42,002 bases of DNA from Ignavibacteriaceae bacterium (GTDB lineage: Bacteria; Bacteroidota; Ignavibacteria; Ignavibacteriales; Ignavibacteriaceae), in contig JACSRR010000207.1 of the NCBI GenBank assembly GCA_014879635.1, positions 1-42,002 on the forward strand. The letters are read 5' to 3'. Every line of letters begins with the position of its first letter. Position 1 is the stretch's first letter. Shown piece by piece: positions 1 through 9,268 of this stretch. The notes beneath the pieces were generated by a model that ran no database searches, was not told the DNA's origin, and was given only the letters and a program-made list of their open reading frames with translations. The translations under genes and the position numbers were made by a program.

Positions 1-19
1 AGATGTGTATAAGAGACAG
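1..19 (+). other. Nextera (Tn5) mosaic-end adapter, sequencing/assembly artefact
   Basis: Exact AGATGTGTATAAGAGACAG at the extreme 5' end; it creates the artefactual N-terminus MCIRDR in the ORF track. Confidence 0.97.
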
Positions 20-998
20 GTTTATTGCAAATCATAGTGAAGATGGGGACGGATTTGAGGAGTATGCAAAGTATGATAATGAAAAAAATAATGGCAAGAA
101 AAATGATAATTATGCCCTTCTTTCTGTTCTTAGAATGGATGTTGATAATCTTGGGGCTGTATTTTTGTACGGCTTAAAAGATATTCCCGGAGGGATAAAT
201 TATTATTCATTAGCCCGCTCAGTTGCGGTTTCGAGATTATTTAATCTTTTTTTTACCGTTAAAGTGAATTATCTAGCAGAAAAATACAAACTATATGTAA
301 CATATTCGGGCGGAGATGACCTCTTTATAGTGGGTTCTTGGATTAATATTTTAAAGTTTGCTCCTGAGTTACGTAAGTCATTTGCTGAATTTGCATGCGG
401 TAATAACAATTTGACACTTTCGGCAGGTATTCATCTTTGTAAACCAAAATATCCTATCGGAAAGGGTGCCGAAAAAGCCGGTAAAGCTGAGGAAAACGCA
501 AAAGGGTACATTTTTGAACAAAGTAATAGTGAAGAATTGCAAAAGGGTGCTGTTGATAGTCCGGTTATGAATAAGTACAATAAAGATAGTATTTCTATTT
601 TTGGCAGGGTATATAAGTGGAAAGAGTTAGATGACATGCTTGAATATGCAGCTAACATTCAAAAACTTATCGAAAAAGGGAAAATTAACGCGAGTTATAT
701 GCACTTCTTGTTAAACATGTTCGAAAAAATATTTGACAGTGATAAGAAAATGAAAATTAATGAATTTTTTAAGTATTTGCCAAAAATTAAATACAGTTTT
801 GCAAGAAAAGGAATAAATCAAAACGCAATAGATAGAAGTATAAATGACACTAATGAAAATAATGTTGTTAAGACTTTGAGTAAATTAATAGCGGGTAATT
901 ATTGGCAATATTATATGCAAAACTTTAGAATTGTCGCATATTATACAATTTTGAAAAATAGAAAAACTAAATACCAAGAGGAACAAAATGGCAGGTAG
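20..998 (+). CDS. cas10: Type III-A CRISPR Cas10/Csm1, C-terminal fragment (5' truncated)
   Basis: LLSVLRMDVDNLG and YSGGDDLFIVG palm/cyclase motifs, followed by csm2-csm5 in order. Confidence 0.93.
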
Positions 999-1389
999 AA
1001 ACAACTTGAACGAATTGACTGATTTGGCTCAACTTGACGCTGATGATATAACAATCATTGGAGAAAAATTAGGCAAGGAGTTAGCAAATCGCTTTTCCGG
1101 AATAAAAACAAATCAGGTTAGAAATGTTTATTCAGCTATTATTTCATTAAGAACTAAACTTAAAAAACCTGATGCCAATATGGAGGATATTAAGAGAGAT
1201 TTGATGCTCATTAAACCGAAGCTTGCTTATGCTGCAGGGAAGCAAAGAAGAGTTAAACCGTTATACGATCTTTTATCTCAAGCAATTGATCTTGCAAAAA
1301 ATTCAGAAAGGCAGAAAGAAAGTGTAGAGAATTTTATAACATTGGTTGAGTCAATAGTAGCATATCATAAATTTCACGGCGGTGAATAA
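988..1389 (+). CDS. csm2: Type III-A CRISPR small subunit Csm2
   Basis: 133 aa, helical, basic; position between cas10 and csm3; overlaps the end of cas10. Confidence 0.85.
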   Translation: MAGRNNLNELTDLAQLDADDITIIGEKLGKELANRFSGIKTNQVRNVYSAIISLRTKLKKPDANMEDIKRDLMLIKPKLAYAAGKQRRVKPLYDLLSQAIDLAKNSERQKESVENFITLVESIVAYHKFHGGE

Positions 1390-1403
1390 AAAGGAGTTTA
1401 GAA

Positions 1404-2171
1404 ATGACATTTAAAATGTTAGGAAGTATTGTACTTAAAGGCAAAATTGAAACTGTTACCGGTTTACATATTGGTGGCAGTAAAGATAAATTGGAGATAG
1501 GCGGTGTTGATAGTCCTGTATTGCGAGATCCAAACACCAATTATCCCTACATACCCGGCTCATCTTTAAAGGGTAAAATGCGTGCCTTACTTGAACTTTC
1601 AGAAGGAAAGGTTGACATTCAACCTGATCGTGATGGCAAGTTAAAAGGTAATCCTTCAAAAGATAAAACTATATGCAAAATTTTTGGGTCAACAGCTAAA
1701 GAAGCAACAGGCCCTACCAGAATTATTGTTCGTGACGCTTACCCGGACAATAAAACAGTCAGCATGTGGGAAACATTGGATTCAGAGCTTCAATATACAG
1801 AGTTTAAGGGTGAAAACACAATTGACCGGTTAACCTCAGAAGCAAATCCGCGCTTTACCGAAAGAGTTGTAAAGGGCTCAAAATTTGATTTTACAATTGT
1901 TTACAATGTTTTTGATCATGACGGTGACGGCGGTAACGATGATAAAGTTAATTTTTACACTGTTCTAAAGGCTCTAAAACTTTTAGAAAACTCAGGTATC
2001 GGAGGTAGTGTGAGCAGAGGTTACGGACAAATTAAGTTCCATTGTGAGAACCCGGTTTGGGTAACCGTAGATGACTATAGAGAAGGAAACGAAAACTACA
2101 AAAAAGCAGTTTCGCAGGTTGAAGGTGATGACTTACCTTCACTACATGAATTACAATTGCCAAACTTTTAA
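1404..2171 (+). CDS. csm3: Type III-A CRISPR RAMP protein Csm3
   Basis: RAMP motifs LHIGGSKDKLEIGGVDSPVLRDP, YIPGSSLKGKMRALLE, SGIGGSVSRGYGQI; the GGVDSPV Asp matches the known Csm3 catalytic region. Confidence 0.95.
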   Translation: MTFKMLGSIVLKGKIETVTGLHIGGSKDKLEIGGVDSPVLRDPNTNYPYIPGSSLKGKMRALLELSEGKVDIQPDRDGKLKGNPSKDKTICKIFGSTAKEATGPTRIIVRDAYPDNKTVSMWETLDSELQYTEFKGENTIDRLTSEANPRFTERVVKGSKFDFTIVYNVFDHDGDGGNDDKVNFYTVLKALKLLENSGIGGSVSRGYGQIKFHCENPVWVTVDDYREGNENYKKAVSQVEGDDLPSLHELQLPNF

Positions 2172-2183
2172 AGTAAGGTTACT

Positions 2184-3185
2184 ATGAAAATTGTTTATTT
2201 AAATCCGGTCTCCGGCTTTAATAACACATTAAGTTCCGATACTTTATGGGGTTTGCTATGTTGGGGTATCCGGCACATATATGGTGAGGAGGTATTGTTA
2301 AGCTTCATTAAAAGCTATTCTGATACTTCTCGTAAACCACTTTTAGTTACTTCAGCCTTCAGGTTTATTACTCAGGGCGATAAGAAAAAGTTGTTTTTTC
2401 CTAAGCCAACTCTCCCAACTTTTACATGGTCAGAACTAACAAAAGATATTAAGGTAAAATCGAAGCTTACTGAAATTTATTCTAAGGTCAAAAAATTCAA
2501 AAAGCTTAAGATGCTTGACTTTGAACAATACTTAAGAGTTCTTTCCGGCGAATTAACAGACTACGATTTATTGGATGCAAAAACTTCAAATTACAAAGAT
2601 CATTTTACCGGTGTAGATATACAGCACAACACAATAGATAGGTACAACGGCTCAACAATTGATGGGTCGCTGTTTGAAAAGTCTGTCGAATTTTCTAAAA
2701 ACTCAGGGATATATTTTTTGGTTGAAGGTGAAGAAGAGCAAATTAATTTGATAGAAGGGGCACTACGATATTTTGAAGTTAACGGTTTTGCAGGAGATTC
2801 TGCAACAGGTACCAACCATTTTAGAATTGAAATTGAAGAATTTACCGGTTTCCCGGTTAATAAATTTAACGCCTACACTAATCTTTCTTTAGTGATTCCC
2901 TCAAAAGAAGAAATTACTTTATTTAAGAAAAACACAAGTCTTTTCTATTATGACATGGCAATTAGAAAAGGGAAAATTTGGCAAGGTTCTCTAAAAGCAG
3001 GCTCAGATTTTTGGAAGCCTTCAGTGATAACATTTAGAGAAGGTTCACTTTTCCCGGCAGAAGGGGTTCAGCAAATAGGCTCAGTGAAGAAAATTGTTGA
3101 AAGGGGGAATCAATCACCTCATGATATCTATCACTATGGTTTAGGTTTTTTAGTTCCCGTATATATAAAGGGGTTTGAAAAATGA
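2184..3185 (+). CDS. csm4: Type III-A CRISPR RAMP protein Csm4
   Basis: Position in operon; Csm4-like N-terminus (SSDTLWGLLCWGI) and C-terminal YGLGFLVPV. Confidence 0.9.
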   Translation: MKIVYLNPVSGFNNTLSSDTLWGLLCWGIRHIYGEEVLLSFIKSYSDTSRKPLLVTSAFRFITQGDKKKLFFPKPTLPTFTWSELTKDIKVKSKLTEIYSKVKKFKKLKMLDFEQYLRVLSGELTDYDLLDAKTSNYKDHFTGVDIQHNTIDRYNGSTIDGSLFEKSVEFSKNSGIYFLVEGEEEQINLIEGALRYFEVNGFAGDSATGTNHFRIEIEEFTGFPVNKFNAYTNLSLVIPSKEEITLFKKNTSLFYYDMAIRKGKIWQGSLKAGSDFWKPSVITFREGSLFPAEGVQQIGSVKKIVERGNQSPHDIYHYGLGFLVPVYIKGFEK

Positions 3186-4861
3186 AGCTAACATTTAAAT
3201 CACTTTCACCTGTTCACATTGCTTCCGGAAATAAACTTCAACCTTTTGAGTATGTTGTTAGTGATGGTTTTTATCATCGGATTAATCAAAACAAAGCGTT
3301 TGAAATTATAGCAAAAGATTCAATTGAGAATATTGATAAATTTGAAAATTGGCTAAAAAACAGATCAGCTGATTTGGAGAAAGAAAAAGATAACTTCCGT
3401 AGTGCGCAATTAAGGGATTCATTTAATTTAAAAGTTTTTTGTGATTCTATTTTACACAATACAGAACTCACAACTAAGATACTTTCAGAAGCAATTTCTT
3501 ATAAGATGGAAATCCCGGGGGGTACGGGCGGCAAAAAAGAGATCAGTGAGTTACAGAAAGATGCCTTTAACAATCCCTACATTCCCGGTTCTTCTATTAA
3601 GGGTGCATTCAGAACGGCACTTTTTTATTCGGTTTATCGTGATTTAAGTGACAATGAGAGAAGTAAGTTCCACGATCAGACTTTAAAAAGTAGAAATTTT
3701 TTTGATAACAAGACTTTCAGAAGAAAAGGTGATTTGCTTGATGAAATTTTTCAGCAAGAATTTTTCCACTGCGGTCATAAATACTTTTCGAGAGCAGAAA
3801 ATAAAACCGTAACTATGTTTAATGACTTACGGTTTGATATGCTGAAATTAATTACAGTTACAGATGCTATACCCGTTAAAATAAAAACAGCTGTATATCC
3901 TTGTAATTTGTACCTAATTAACAAAGATCAACAAGAACAAACTCCCGCACTTGAAACCATCGATATCGGATCGGAATTTGAGTTTGAAATTAAAGTAAAC
4001 TTAGTATTATTGAAAGAAATTTTAAACCAAACAGTTCACAGAGATTGTAGTTTCTGGGTTGGTTTCGAGAATAAATTTAACAGATTATTTAATTTGGATA
4101 TCAGGAATGTTAAAGATGAGGATAAAGAAAAAAGAATAATTCAAGCAATTTTCGATATTTTATTTGATTTTAGCGGATGGGTTAAAGACAGGGAGGGTCA
4201 TTGGTTAGAAAGATACAACAGAATAGGAAGAAAATCTTTTGACCCATATAAAGGTTACCCCGATAAGTTAACATTAATCAAATTAGGCTTTGGAACGGGA
4301 TTTACAGGTATGACTCTTTACCGGCATAATGATTATTATCACAATGAAGGTGAAGGTTCTCAGTTTTTTATTGAGATTATCAAAGCTTTTAACATTGGTG
4401 TTCCAAAAGACAAAAAAATTGAAGAAAGGAAAATTAACGCTAAAAATATCCCTTCTTCTAAGAGGTTTATTTCACTTCATAACAATTCAATACCTGTTTA
4501 TAATCTTGGTTGGGGTATTATTCTTGAACCCGGTGAAGAATTTGAAATCACTGATGATATGATTATTGATCCCGAGTCAATACCGCAACAAGAATTTACT
4601 ATTTCTCAACCAAAACAGATGGCGGGTAAAAAAACCGATAAACCTAAAGATTACAAACAAGGTGATTTAGCCGAAGCGGAATTTGTGAAATCTGAGTCAG
4701 GTAAGGTTTTTATAAGGTTAGTTGATCAAAATTTAAGCGATAAAGAATTAAGCTTCAAGTATGGAGCTGCAGAAAGGTTAGAACAAGCCGGTAAGTTTTA
4801 TGTAAGAATTAGTGCTATGAAAAACGGTAAGGTAATTGAGATTCAATTCGGTAAGTTTTAG
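3182..4861 (+). CDS. csm5: Type III-A CRISPR RAMP protein Csm5 with C-terminal extension
   Basis: SPVHIASG N-terminus, YIPGSSIKGAFRTALFYS RAMP motif, LGFGTGFTGMT glycine-rich motif; 559 aa; 4 bp overlap with csm4. Confidence 0.92.
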   Translation: MKLTFKSLSPVHIASGNKLQPFEYVVSDGFYHRINQNKAFEIIAKDSIENIDKFENWLKNRSADLEKEKDNFRSAQLRDSFNLKVFCDSILHNTELTTKILSEAISYKMEIPGGTGGKKEISELQKDAFNNPYIPGSSIKGAFRTALFYSVYRDLSDNERSKFHDQTLKSRNFFDNKTFRRKGDLLDEIFQQEFFHCGHKYFSRAENKTVTMFNDLRFDMLKLITVTDAIPVKIKTAVYPCNLYLINKDQQEQTPALETIDIGSEFEFEIKVNLVLLKEILNQTVHRDCSFWVGFENKFNRLFNLDIRNVKDEDKEKRIIQAIFDILFDFSGWVKDREGHWLERYNRIGRKSFDPYKGYPDKLTLIKLGFGTGFTGMTLYRHNDYYHNEGEGSQFFIEIIKAFNIGVPKDKKIEERKINAKNIPSSKRFISLHNNSIPVYNLGWGIILEPGEEFEITDDMIIDPESIPQQEFTISQPKQMAGKKTDKPKDYKQGDLAEAEFVKSESGKVFIRLVDQNLSDKELSFKYGAAERLEQAGKFYVRISAMKNGKVIEIQFGKF

Positions 4862-4867
4862 AAAATA

Positions 4868-4892
4868 AAGGGGGACTGAGTTCCCCCCCTTC
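4868..4892. terminator. Putative bidirectional terminator between convergent csm5 and ftcD
   Basis: AAGGGGGA...TCCCCCCTT G/C-rich hairpin followed by a pyrimidine-rich tract between convergent genes. Confidence 0.5.
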
Positions 4893-4908
4893 TTTCCCTT
4901 ATTAAATC

Positions 4909-6753
4909 TTAAACAATCTTTTTATAGAGCGCATCTTTAACAAATTTTTCGCTGTTGCCAGCTAAGCCGGCGGCAGTTTGTTCTATACTTTCGCAAGCTT
5001 CTTTTATGTTTTGGATGTACTCTTTATCTTTTATATCCTTGAGGTTAATTAACACATTATAAATAGCACCCTTTAATCCTGCATAAGCCATTTGAACACC
5101 TACTCCCGTATCGGTTATTGAATTTGGATTTCCGTGAACCAGTACAACTTGAGCATTTTCCATAGCATTTAAACAAAGTTTAGCCGTGTTAAGCGGAACA
5201 GCAATAGCTTTTTTTAATCCCTCTTGCATTTTAGCAGTGCGATGTTCCTTCTCTTCTGCTGTGCGTTGTGGTAATCTCATTGCATCCATATAATCATTAA
5301 ATGCGTTTGTATCATCGTCAACGGCACGCATCAATTTGTCTTTGATTAATTGTGCAGTTACTGCTGCATTCTCTAAGATAGAATCAATTTCGCTTTCGGT
5401 TTTTTTATAAGCCGTTAGGTTTGAAACCATTGATGTTAGAGCTGCGCCTAATGAACCTGCTAAAGCTGATATTGAACCGCCACCCGGTGCGGGAGATTCG
5501 CGCGAAACTTCGTCGGTAAAGTTAGTAACAGACATTGAGACAAGTGCTTTAGGGTCATACTTAGGAAGTCCGAGAACTCTACTTTCAATATCAAACTTTG
5601 AAACATCGGTTAACCCGAGCGACTGAAGTGCGGTATTTAGCACATCCATAACCGGAATTCCGGTGCTTCTGCCTTGTAGCGACAAATAATATTTACCCGT
5701 TTCATAAAGAGCGTTAAACGGAACCATACCAACAATTTCGCTACCAGTTACTACAATTCCCCTCTCAAAAGCAAGTTTACGGGTTTCCTCCAAAACATGG
5801 TGCATTGAAGTAACTTTGTAATTAGTAAGGTTAATAGAAATTTGGGCGCGGTCAAACTCGGGCACCATCCAACCTATTGCTTTACAATGCTTAAATTTAC
5901 CGGGTACTTTAACAGATTCGCCTTCCGGTTTTTTAGGATTAACGCCGTTTAATTCTAAAAGCTCAAATAAGTCATATCCAAACTTATCTTTACAATATGC
6001 AGCGGTTTCTTCGATAGTTTTTCCGCAGAAGTCATCTAACCCGGTGGGATAATTACCTTCAGAATACTTGAGAATATCAGGGCGTTTTAAGTAGATTTTG
6101 CTATTGCTACCCGAACGGGCAGATCTTCCTTTTTCTCTCAGTTCAAAAGCTATATCGGTGGCGTACCTGACTTCGCGAGTGTTCAAATTTATATTATACG
6201 CAATAAGAAACTCTCTGACACCTATTACTGTAGCACCACTCTTTGGATTGAAAACGGCTTCTCCGAAATCCGGTTTCCATTCAGGATTCTTCAACTTTTC
6301 TTCTAAACCTTCGTACTCACCCTGTCTGATAATTGCAAGGTTTTCTCTTTTTGGGGAGCGAGCAGATTGTTCATACAAATAAACGGGGATGCGAAGTTTT
6401 GACGCTACTTCTTCGGCTAATTCTTCCGAAAGTTTAATCACTTCTTCATTAGTAACACCGCTAACCGGAATAAACGGACAAACATCAGTTGCTCCCATTC
6501 TTGGATGCGAACCTTTTTGTTTGGTCATATCAATTAATTCGGATGCCTTTTTAATTGATTCGAAAGCTGCAATTTTCACCTTTTCAGGAGCTCCGATAAA
6601 AGTTACAACTGTTCTGTTCATATCTGCACCCGGGTCAACATTTAAAAGTTTGACGCCTTCAACGGCTTCAATAGCAGCGGTTATTTGATTTATAATATTA
6701 AGATTTCTGCCTTCGGAAAAATTCGGAACGCACTCCACCAATCTTTCAGACAT
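4909..6753 (-). CDS. ftcD: Glutamate formimidoyltransferase / formimidoyltetrahydrofolate cyclodeaminase fusion
   Basis: N-terminal VECVPNFSEGRN and HPRMGATDVCPFIPV formiminotransferase motifs; C-terminal SPAPGGGSISALAGSLGAAL cyclodeaminase motif. Confidence 0.95.
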   Translation of the reverse strand: MSERLVECVPNFSEGRNLNIINQITAAIEAVEGVKLLNVDPGADMNRTVVTFIGAPEKVKIAAFESIKKASELIDMTKQKGSHPRMGATDVCPFIPVSGVTNEEVIKLSEELAEEVASKLRIPVYLYEQSARSPKRENLAIIRQGEYEGLEEKLKNPEWKPDFGEAVFNPKSGATVIGVREFLIAYNINLNTREVRYATDIAFELREKGRSARSGSNSKIYLKRPDILKYSEGNYPTGLDDFCGKTIEETAAYCKDKFGYDLFELLELNGVNPKKPEGESVKVPGKFKHCKAIGWMVPEFDRAQISINLTNYKVTSMHHVLEETRKLAFERGIVVTGSEIVGMVPFNALYETGKYYLSLQGRSTGIPVMDVLNTALQSLGLTDVSKFDIESRVLGLPKYDPKALVSMSVTNFTDEVSRESPAPGGGSISALAGSLGAALTSMVSNLTAYKKTESEIDSILENAAVTAQLIKDKLMRAVDDDTNAFNDYMDAMRLPQRTAEEKEHRTAKMQEGLKKAIAVPLNTAKLCLNAMENAQVVLVHGNPNSITDTGVGVQMAYAGLKGAIYNVLINLKDIKDKEYIQNIKEACESIEQTAAGLAGNSEKFVKDALYKKIV

Positions 6754-6873
6754 TTTAACTCCTCGTTCGTAAATAATTTAATTTCAATAGTTAAAATACA
6801 GAAATTGAGCGAAAAGTTAAGGGAGGAGAGGGAGTTAGAAATTGTAATTAAGTATAATCAAACAGGTAGTGCG

Positions 6874-7863
6874 TCAACTTTTAGTAATACCGGTACGAAC
6901 TAATACATTTTGAACGAGATCTTTGAAATCTCTTTGTGCGTTTAACACGGCTTGCGAATGTGCACCTATAACGCCATCTGCCGGTTTTAGCAAGAAAACC
7001 GGTTTTTTTGCTTCGGCTGACATTTGAGTTAGACTGTAATAATGTTTTAACAGAGATAAACAGTAATAATCATTATGAAGGTTTTTAGATTTAGGTTTTA
7101 CTTTATTCAAAACCGATCTGTAGTAAATTTCCGGGATTTGGTCTGACCAACTCTTAAAAGTTTTTACCGGACTGCTATTTCTAACCCCATTTTGCAAAAT
7201 GATATATCCTAACGGCTCAATTTTAGCGTTAGGCAACAAAAGCCCTTTATCATTATTATTGTCTATGATTTCTTGCCACTTACTTTTCCAAACATTAATT
7301 CTGTTACCTAATGACTCTAAACCATGAAGTGAGAAAATACCGGTGGTAACAGGAATTACAACATAATCAGCACTTATCAAAGCCGACCTATTTATTGCAC
7401 CAAAATTTGGACCGGCATCAATAATTGTAAAATCTGCATTAATCTTGGTTGCGGCTGCATTAATAATCCGATAAATGGAAGTTATAATTTTGAGAGCCTC
7501 CGCATCACCTGCGGCACAGTTATTCCATGCAAAACTTAACTTATCTTCAAAAAGTGATAAATCAATGTCTCCAGGTAAAAGAGCAAGATTTTCGTTAATA
7601 TTGTAAACCGGAACGGGAGCTATATCACCGGATCCTTTCTCATAAGGCTTAATACCAAAAGCAATTGAATTACTCCGGTTTTCATTGCTATATAAATCAA
7701 AAAGTTCTTCGCCTGATAAAAACATAGATGTGAGATTTGACTGTGGGTCTAAATCTACTGCAAGAGTTTTATAGCCAAGTTCACTTAACATGTAAGAAAA
7801 ATTGTAAACTAAAGTTGTTTTACCTATTCTACTTATATTGTTAAAAAAAATGAGGGTCTTCAT
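6874..7863 (-). CDS. ParA/MinD-like AAA ATPase (atypical Walker A)
   Basis: MKTLIFFNNISRIGKTTLVYNFSYMLSELGYKTLAVDLDPQSNLTSMF; Walker B-like FTIIDAGPNFGAINRSAL; stop/start overlap with the upstream gene. Confidence 0.88.
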   Translation of the reverse strand: MKTLIFFNNISRIGKTTLVYNFSYMLSELGYKTLAVDLDPQSNLTSMFLSGEELFDLYSNENRSNSIAFGIKPYEKGSGDIAPVPVYNINENLALLPGDIDLSLFEDKLSFAWNNCAAGDAEALKIITSIYRIINAAATKINADFTIIDAGPNFGAINRSALISADYVVIPVTTGIFSLHGLESLGNRINVWKSKWQEIIDNNNDKGLLLPNAKIEPLGYIILQNGVRNSSPVKTFKSWSDQIPEIYYRSVLNKVKPKSKNLHNDYYCLSLLKHYYSLTQMSAEAKKPVFLLKPADGVIGAHSQAVLNAQRDFKDLVQNVLVRTGITKS

Positions 7864-9038
7864 GATCTTTTATAAATTTTTACTGAAAAAGTTAGTAAAT
7901 CATCTTTATAAAACACCGGCGGGGGGTTCCCATTTTTTTCGAGACTTTTAATAGCAGCTTTAACACCAATATTAAAGCCGTTAACAAATCCTAAGTTTTT
8001 TGAAGCTTCTGCTAAAACAGGATTTCTATAGTCATTTTCATTTGGAAAATTTTCAGGTCGTGCTTTGCCATATAGACCCCCGGCATTCGAAATTTCAATT
8101 CTATCTTCATACTCATAAAATTTAATTGGAGCGTTAGATTGGTAATCCCTATGTACAACAGCATTAAAAAGAAGCTCTTTAATTGCTCGCTCGGGATAAT
8201 TGTAAATATATTGCGAGCCCAATTCGGGCAAAAGCTGTTTTACGATTGATGATTTAATGAAGTCATTCATACTTTTTAATTGAGTAGTTAAATCACCTTC
8301 AAATATTTTTTCGAATACAAAATCAACTTCGTCAGCTCCGGTAAATTTAACATATTGAACATAAGCCCCCGGAATAAAATATCGAGGATTAATACCAAAC
8401 ATAAGAATTCCGGCATTTGTAAGACAGTCAGATTTTAAATCGTAGAATTTTAATGATGCTAATTGAGACTTTAAATCCCTTCCGTTTTCTAATAAAGTAT
8501 CACTATCTACGGCAGCAGGTAAATAAGTTGAAAGAAAAACCCCGGTACTAATGTCTTCTAAACTCGAATTTAAGCATGGCAACAAATCAAAAGTATTGGC
8601 AGAAGAAGCTCTCTTTTCAGTTAAAATCCTTTCCTCAGATTCATTAGCAACACCTTTTCTAGGACCAACTCTTATACACACTTTCCCTTTATATCTAATG
8701 GGAGGCAAATAATGTGGTTGAACCTCAACAACTGCAATATCTCCTTGTTTAAAGTTAAACAATTTAACATTGAGTAATGGAGGAGGCACAATTCTACCAT
8801 CTGTTCTAAAATCAAGTAATTTCTGAAGAATTTGTTCATCTAATCTGAGTCCTGCCAAGGTGCCGTCATCATTAACACCAACTAACAAATAGCCGGGGAG
8901 TTTACTTTTAGTCAAGTCATTTGAGAATGAACAGATTGCCTCACCGAATTTGTCAGAATCATTTACCGAAATAGTTTTTTCTACTCTTTCCGATTCGGGA
9001 TTTTTTAAAAGCTCTAAAAGTTCTACTTCAGTTAACAT
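7860..9038 (-). CDS. AlbA_2 (Schlafen-type) DNA-binding / HATPase_c_4-like protein
   Basis: AlbA_2-type N-terminus (LLVGVNDDGTLAGL..., PPIRYKGKVCIRVGPRKGVANESE) and RecG-like C-terminus (YPERAIKELLFNAVVHRDYQSNAPIKFYEYEDRIEISNAGGL). Confidence 0.85.
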   Translation of the reverse strand: MLTEVELLELLKNPESERVEKTISVNDSDKFGEAICSFSNDLTKSKLPGYLLVGVNDDGTLAGLRLDEQILQKLLDFRTDGRIVPPPLLNVKLFNFKQGDIAVVEVQPHYLPPIRYKGKVCIRVGPRKGVANESEERILTEKRASSANTFDLLPCLNSSLEDISTGVFLSTYLPAAVDSDTLLENGRDLKSQLASLKFYDLKSDCLTNAGILMFGINPRYFIPGAYVQYVKFTGADEVDFVFEKIFEGDLTTQLKSMNDFIKSSIVKQLLPELGSQYIYNYPERAIKELLFNAVVHRDYQSNAPIKFYEYEDRIEISNAGGLYGKARPENFPNENDYRNPVLAEASKNLGFVNGFNIGVKAAIKSLEKNGNPPPVFYKDDLLTFSVKIYKRS

Positions 9039-9179
9039 ATAAATATAGTTGATTTAAGAACAAATTTTAATTGAACAAAAATATTAAAATAATAAAGTAA
9101 TAATAAAGAAGCTGAACCAAAATTAGGCAATAAAAACCATAAAAATTTTTAACCCCATTCAAAATAATTTCGAATTTGC

Positions 9180-9210
9180 TTGACTATATAAAAAATTTTG
9201 ACTAACTTTG
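9180..9210 (+). promoter_or_regulatory. Bacteroidota-type promoter (TTG -N20- TAACTTTG) for the glucan locus
   Basis: TAnnTTTG -7 element at 9203-9210 with TTG at 9180-9182; about 60 bp upstream of the first gene of the locus. Confidence 0.45.
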
Positions 9211-9230
9211 TACGCAAAACGAACAAAGTT
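9204..9230. promoter_or_regulatory. Candidate operator: perfect inverted repeat AACTTTGT-N11-ACAAAGTT overlapping the -7 element
   Basis: 8 bp perfect arms at 9204-9211 and 9223-9230. Confidence 0.4.
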
Positions 9231-9268
9231 TTATTTTAGAACTTACACATTCATGTACGGAGGTTCGC

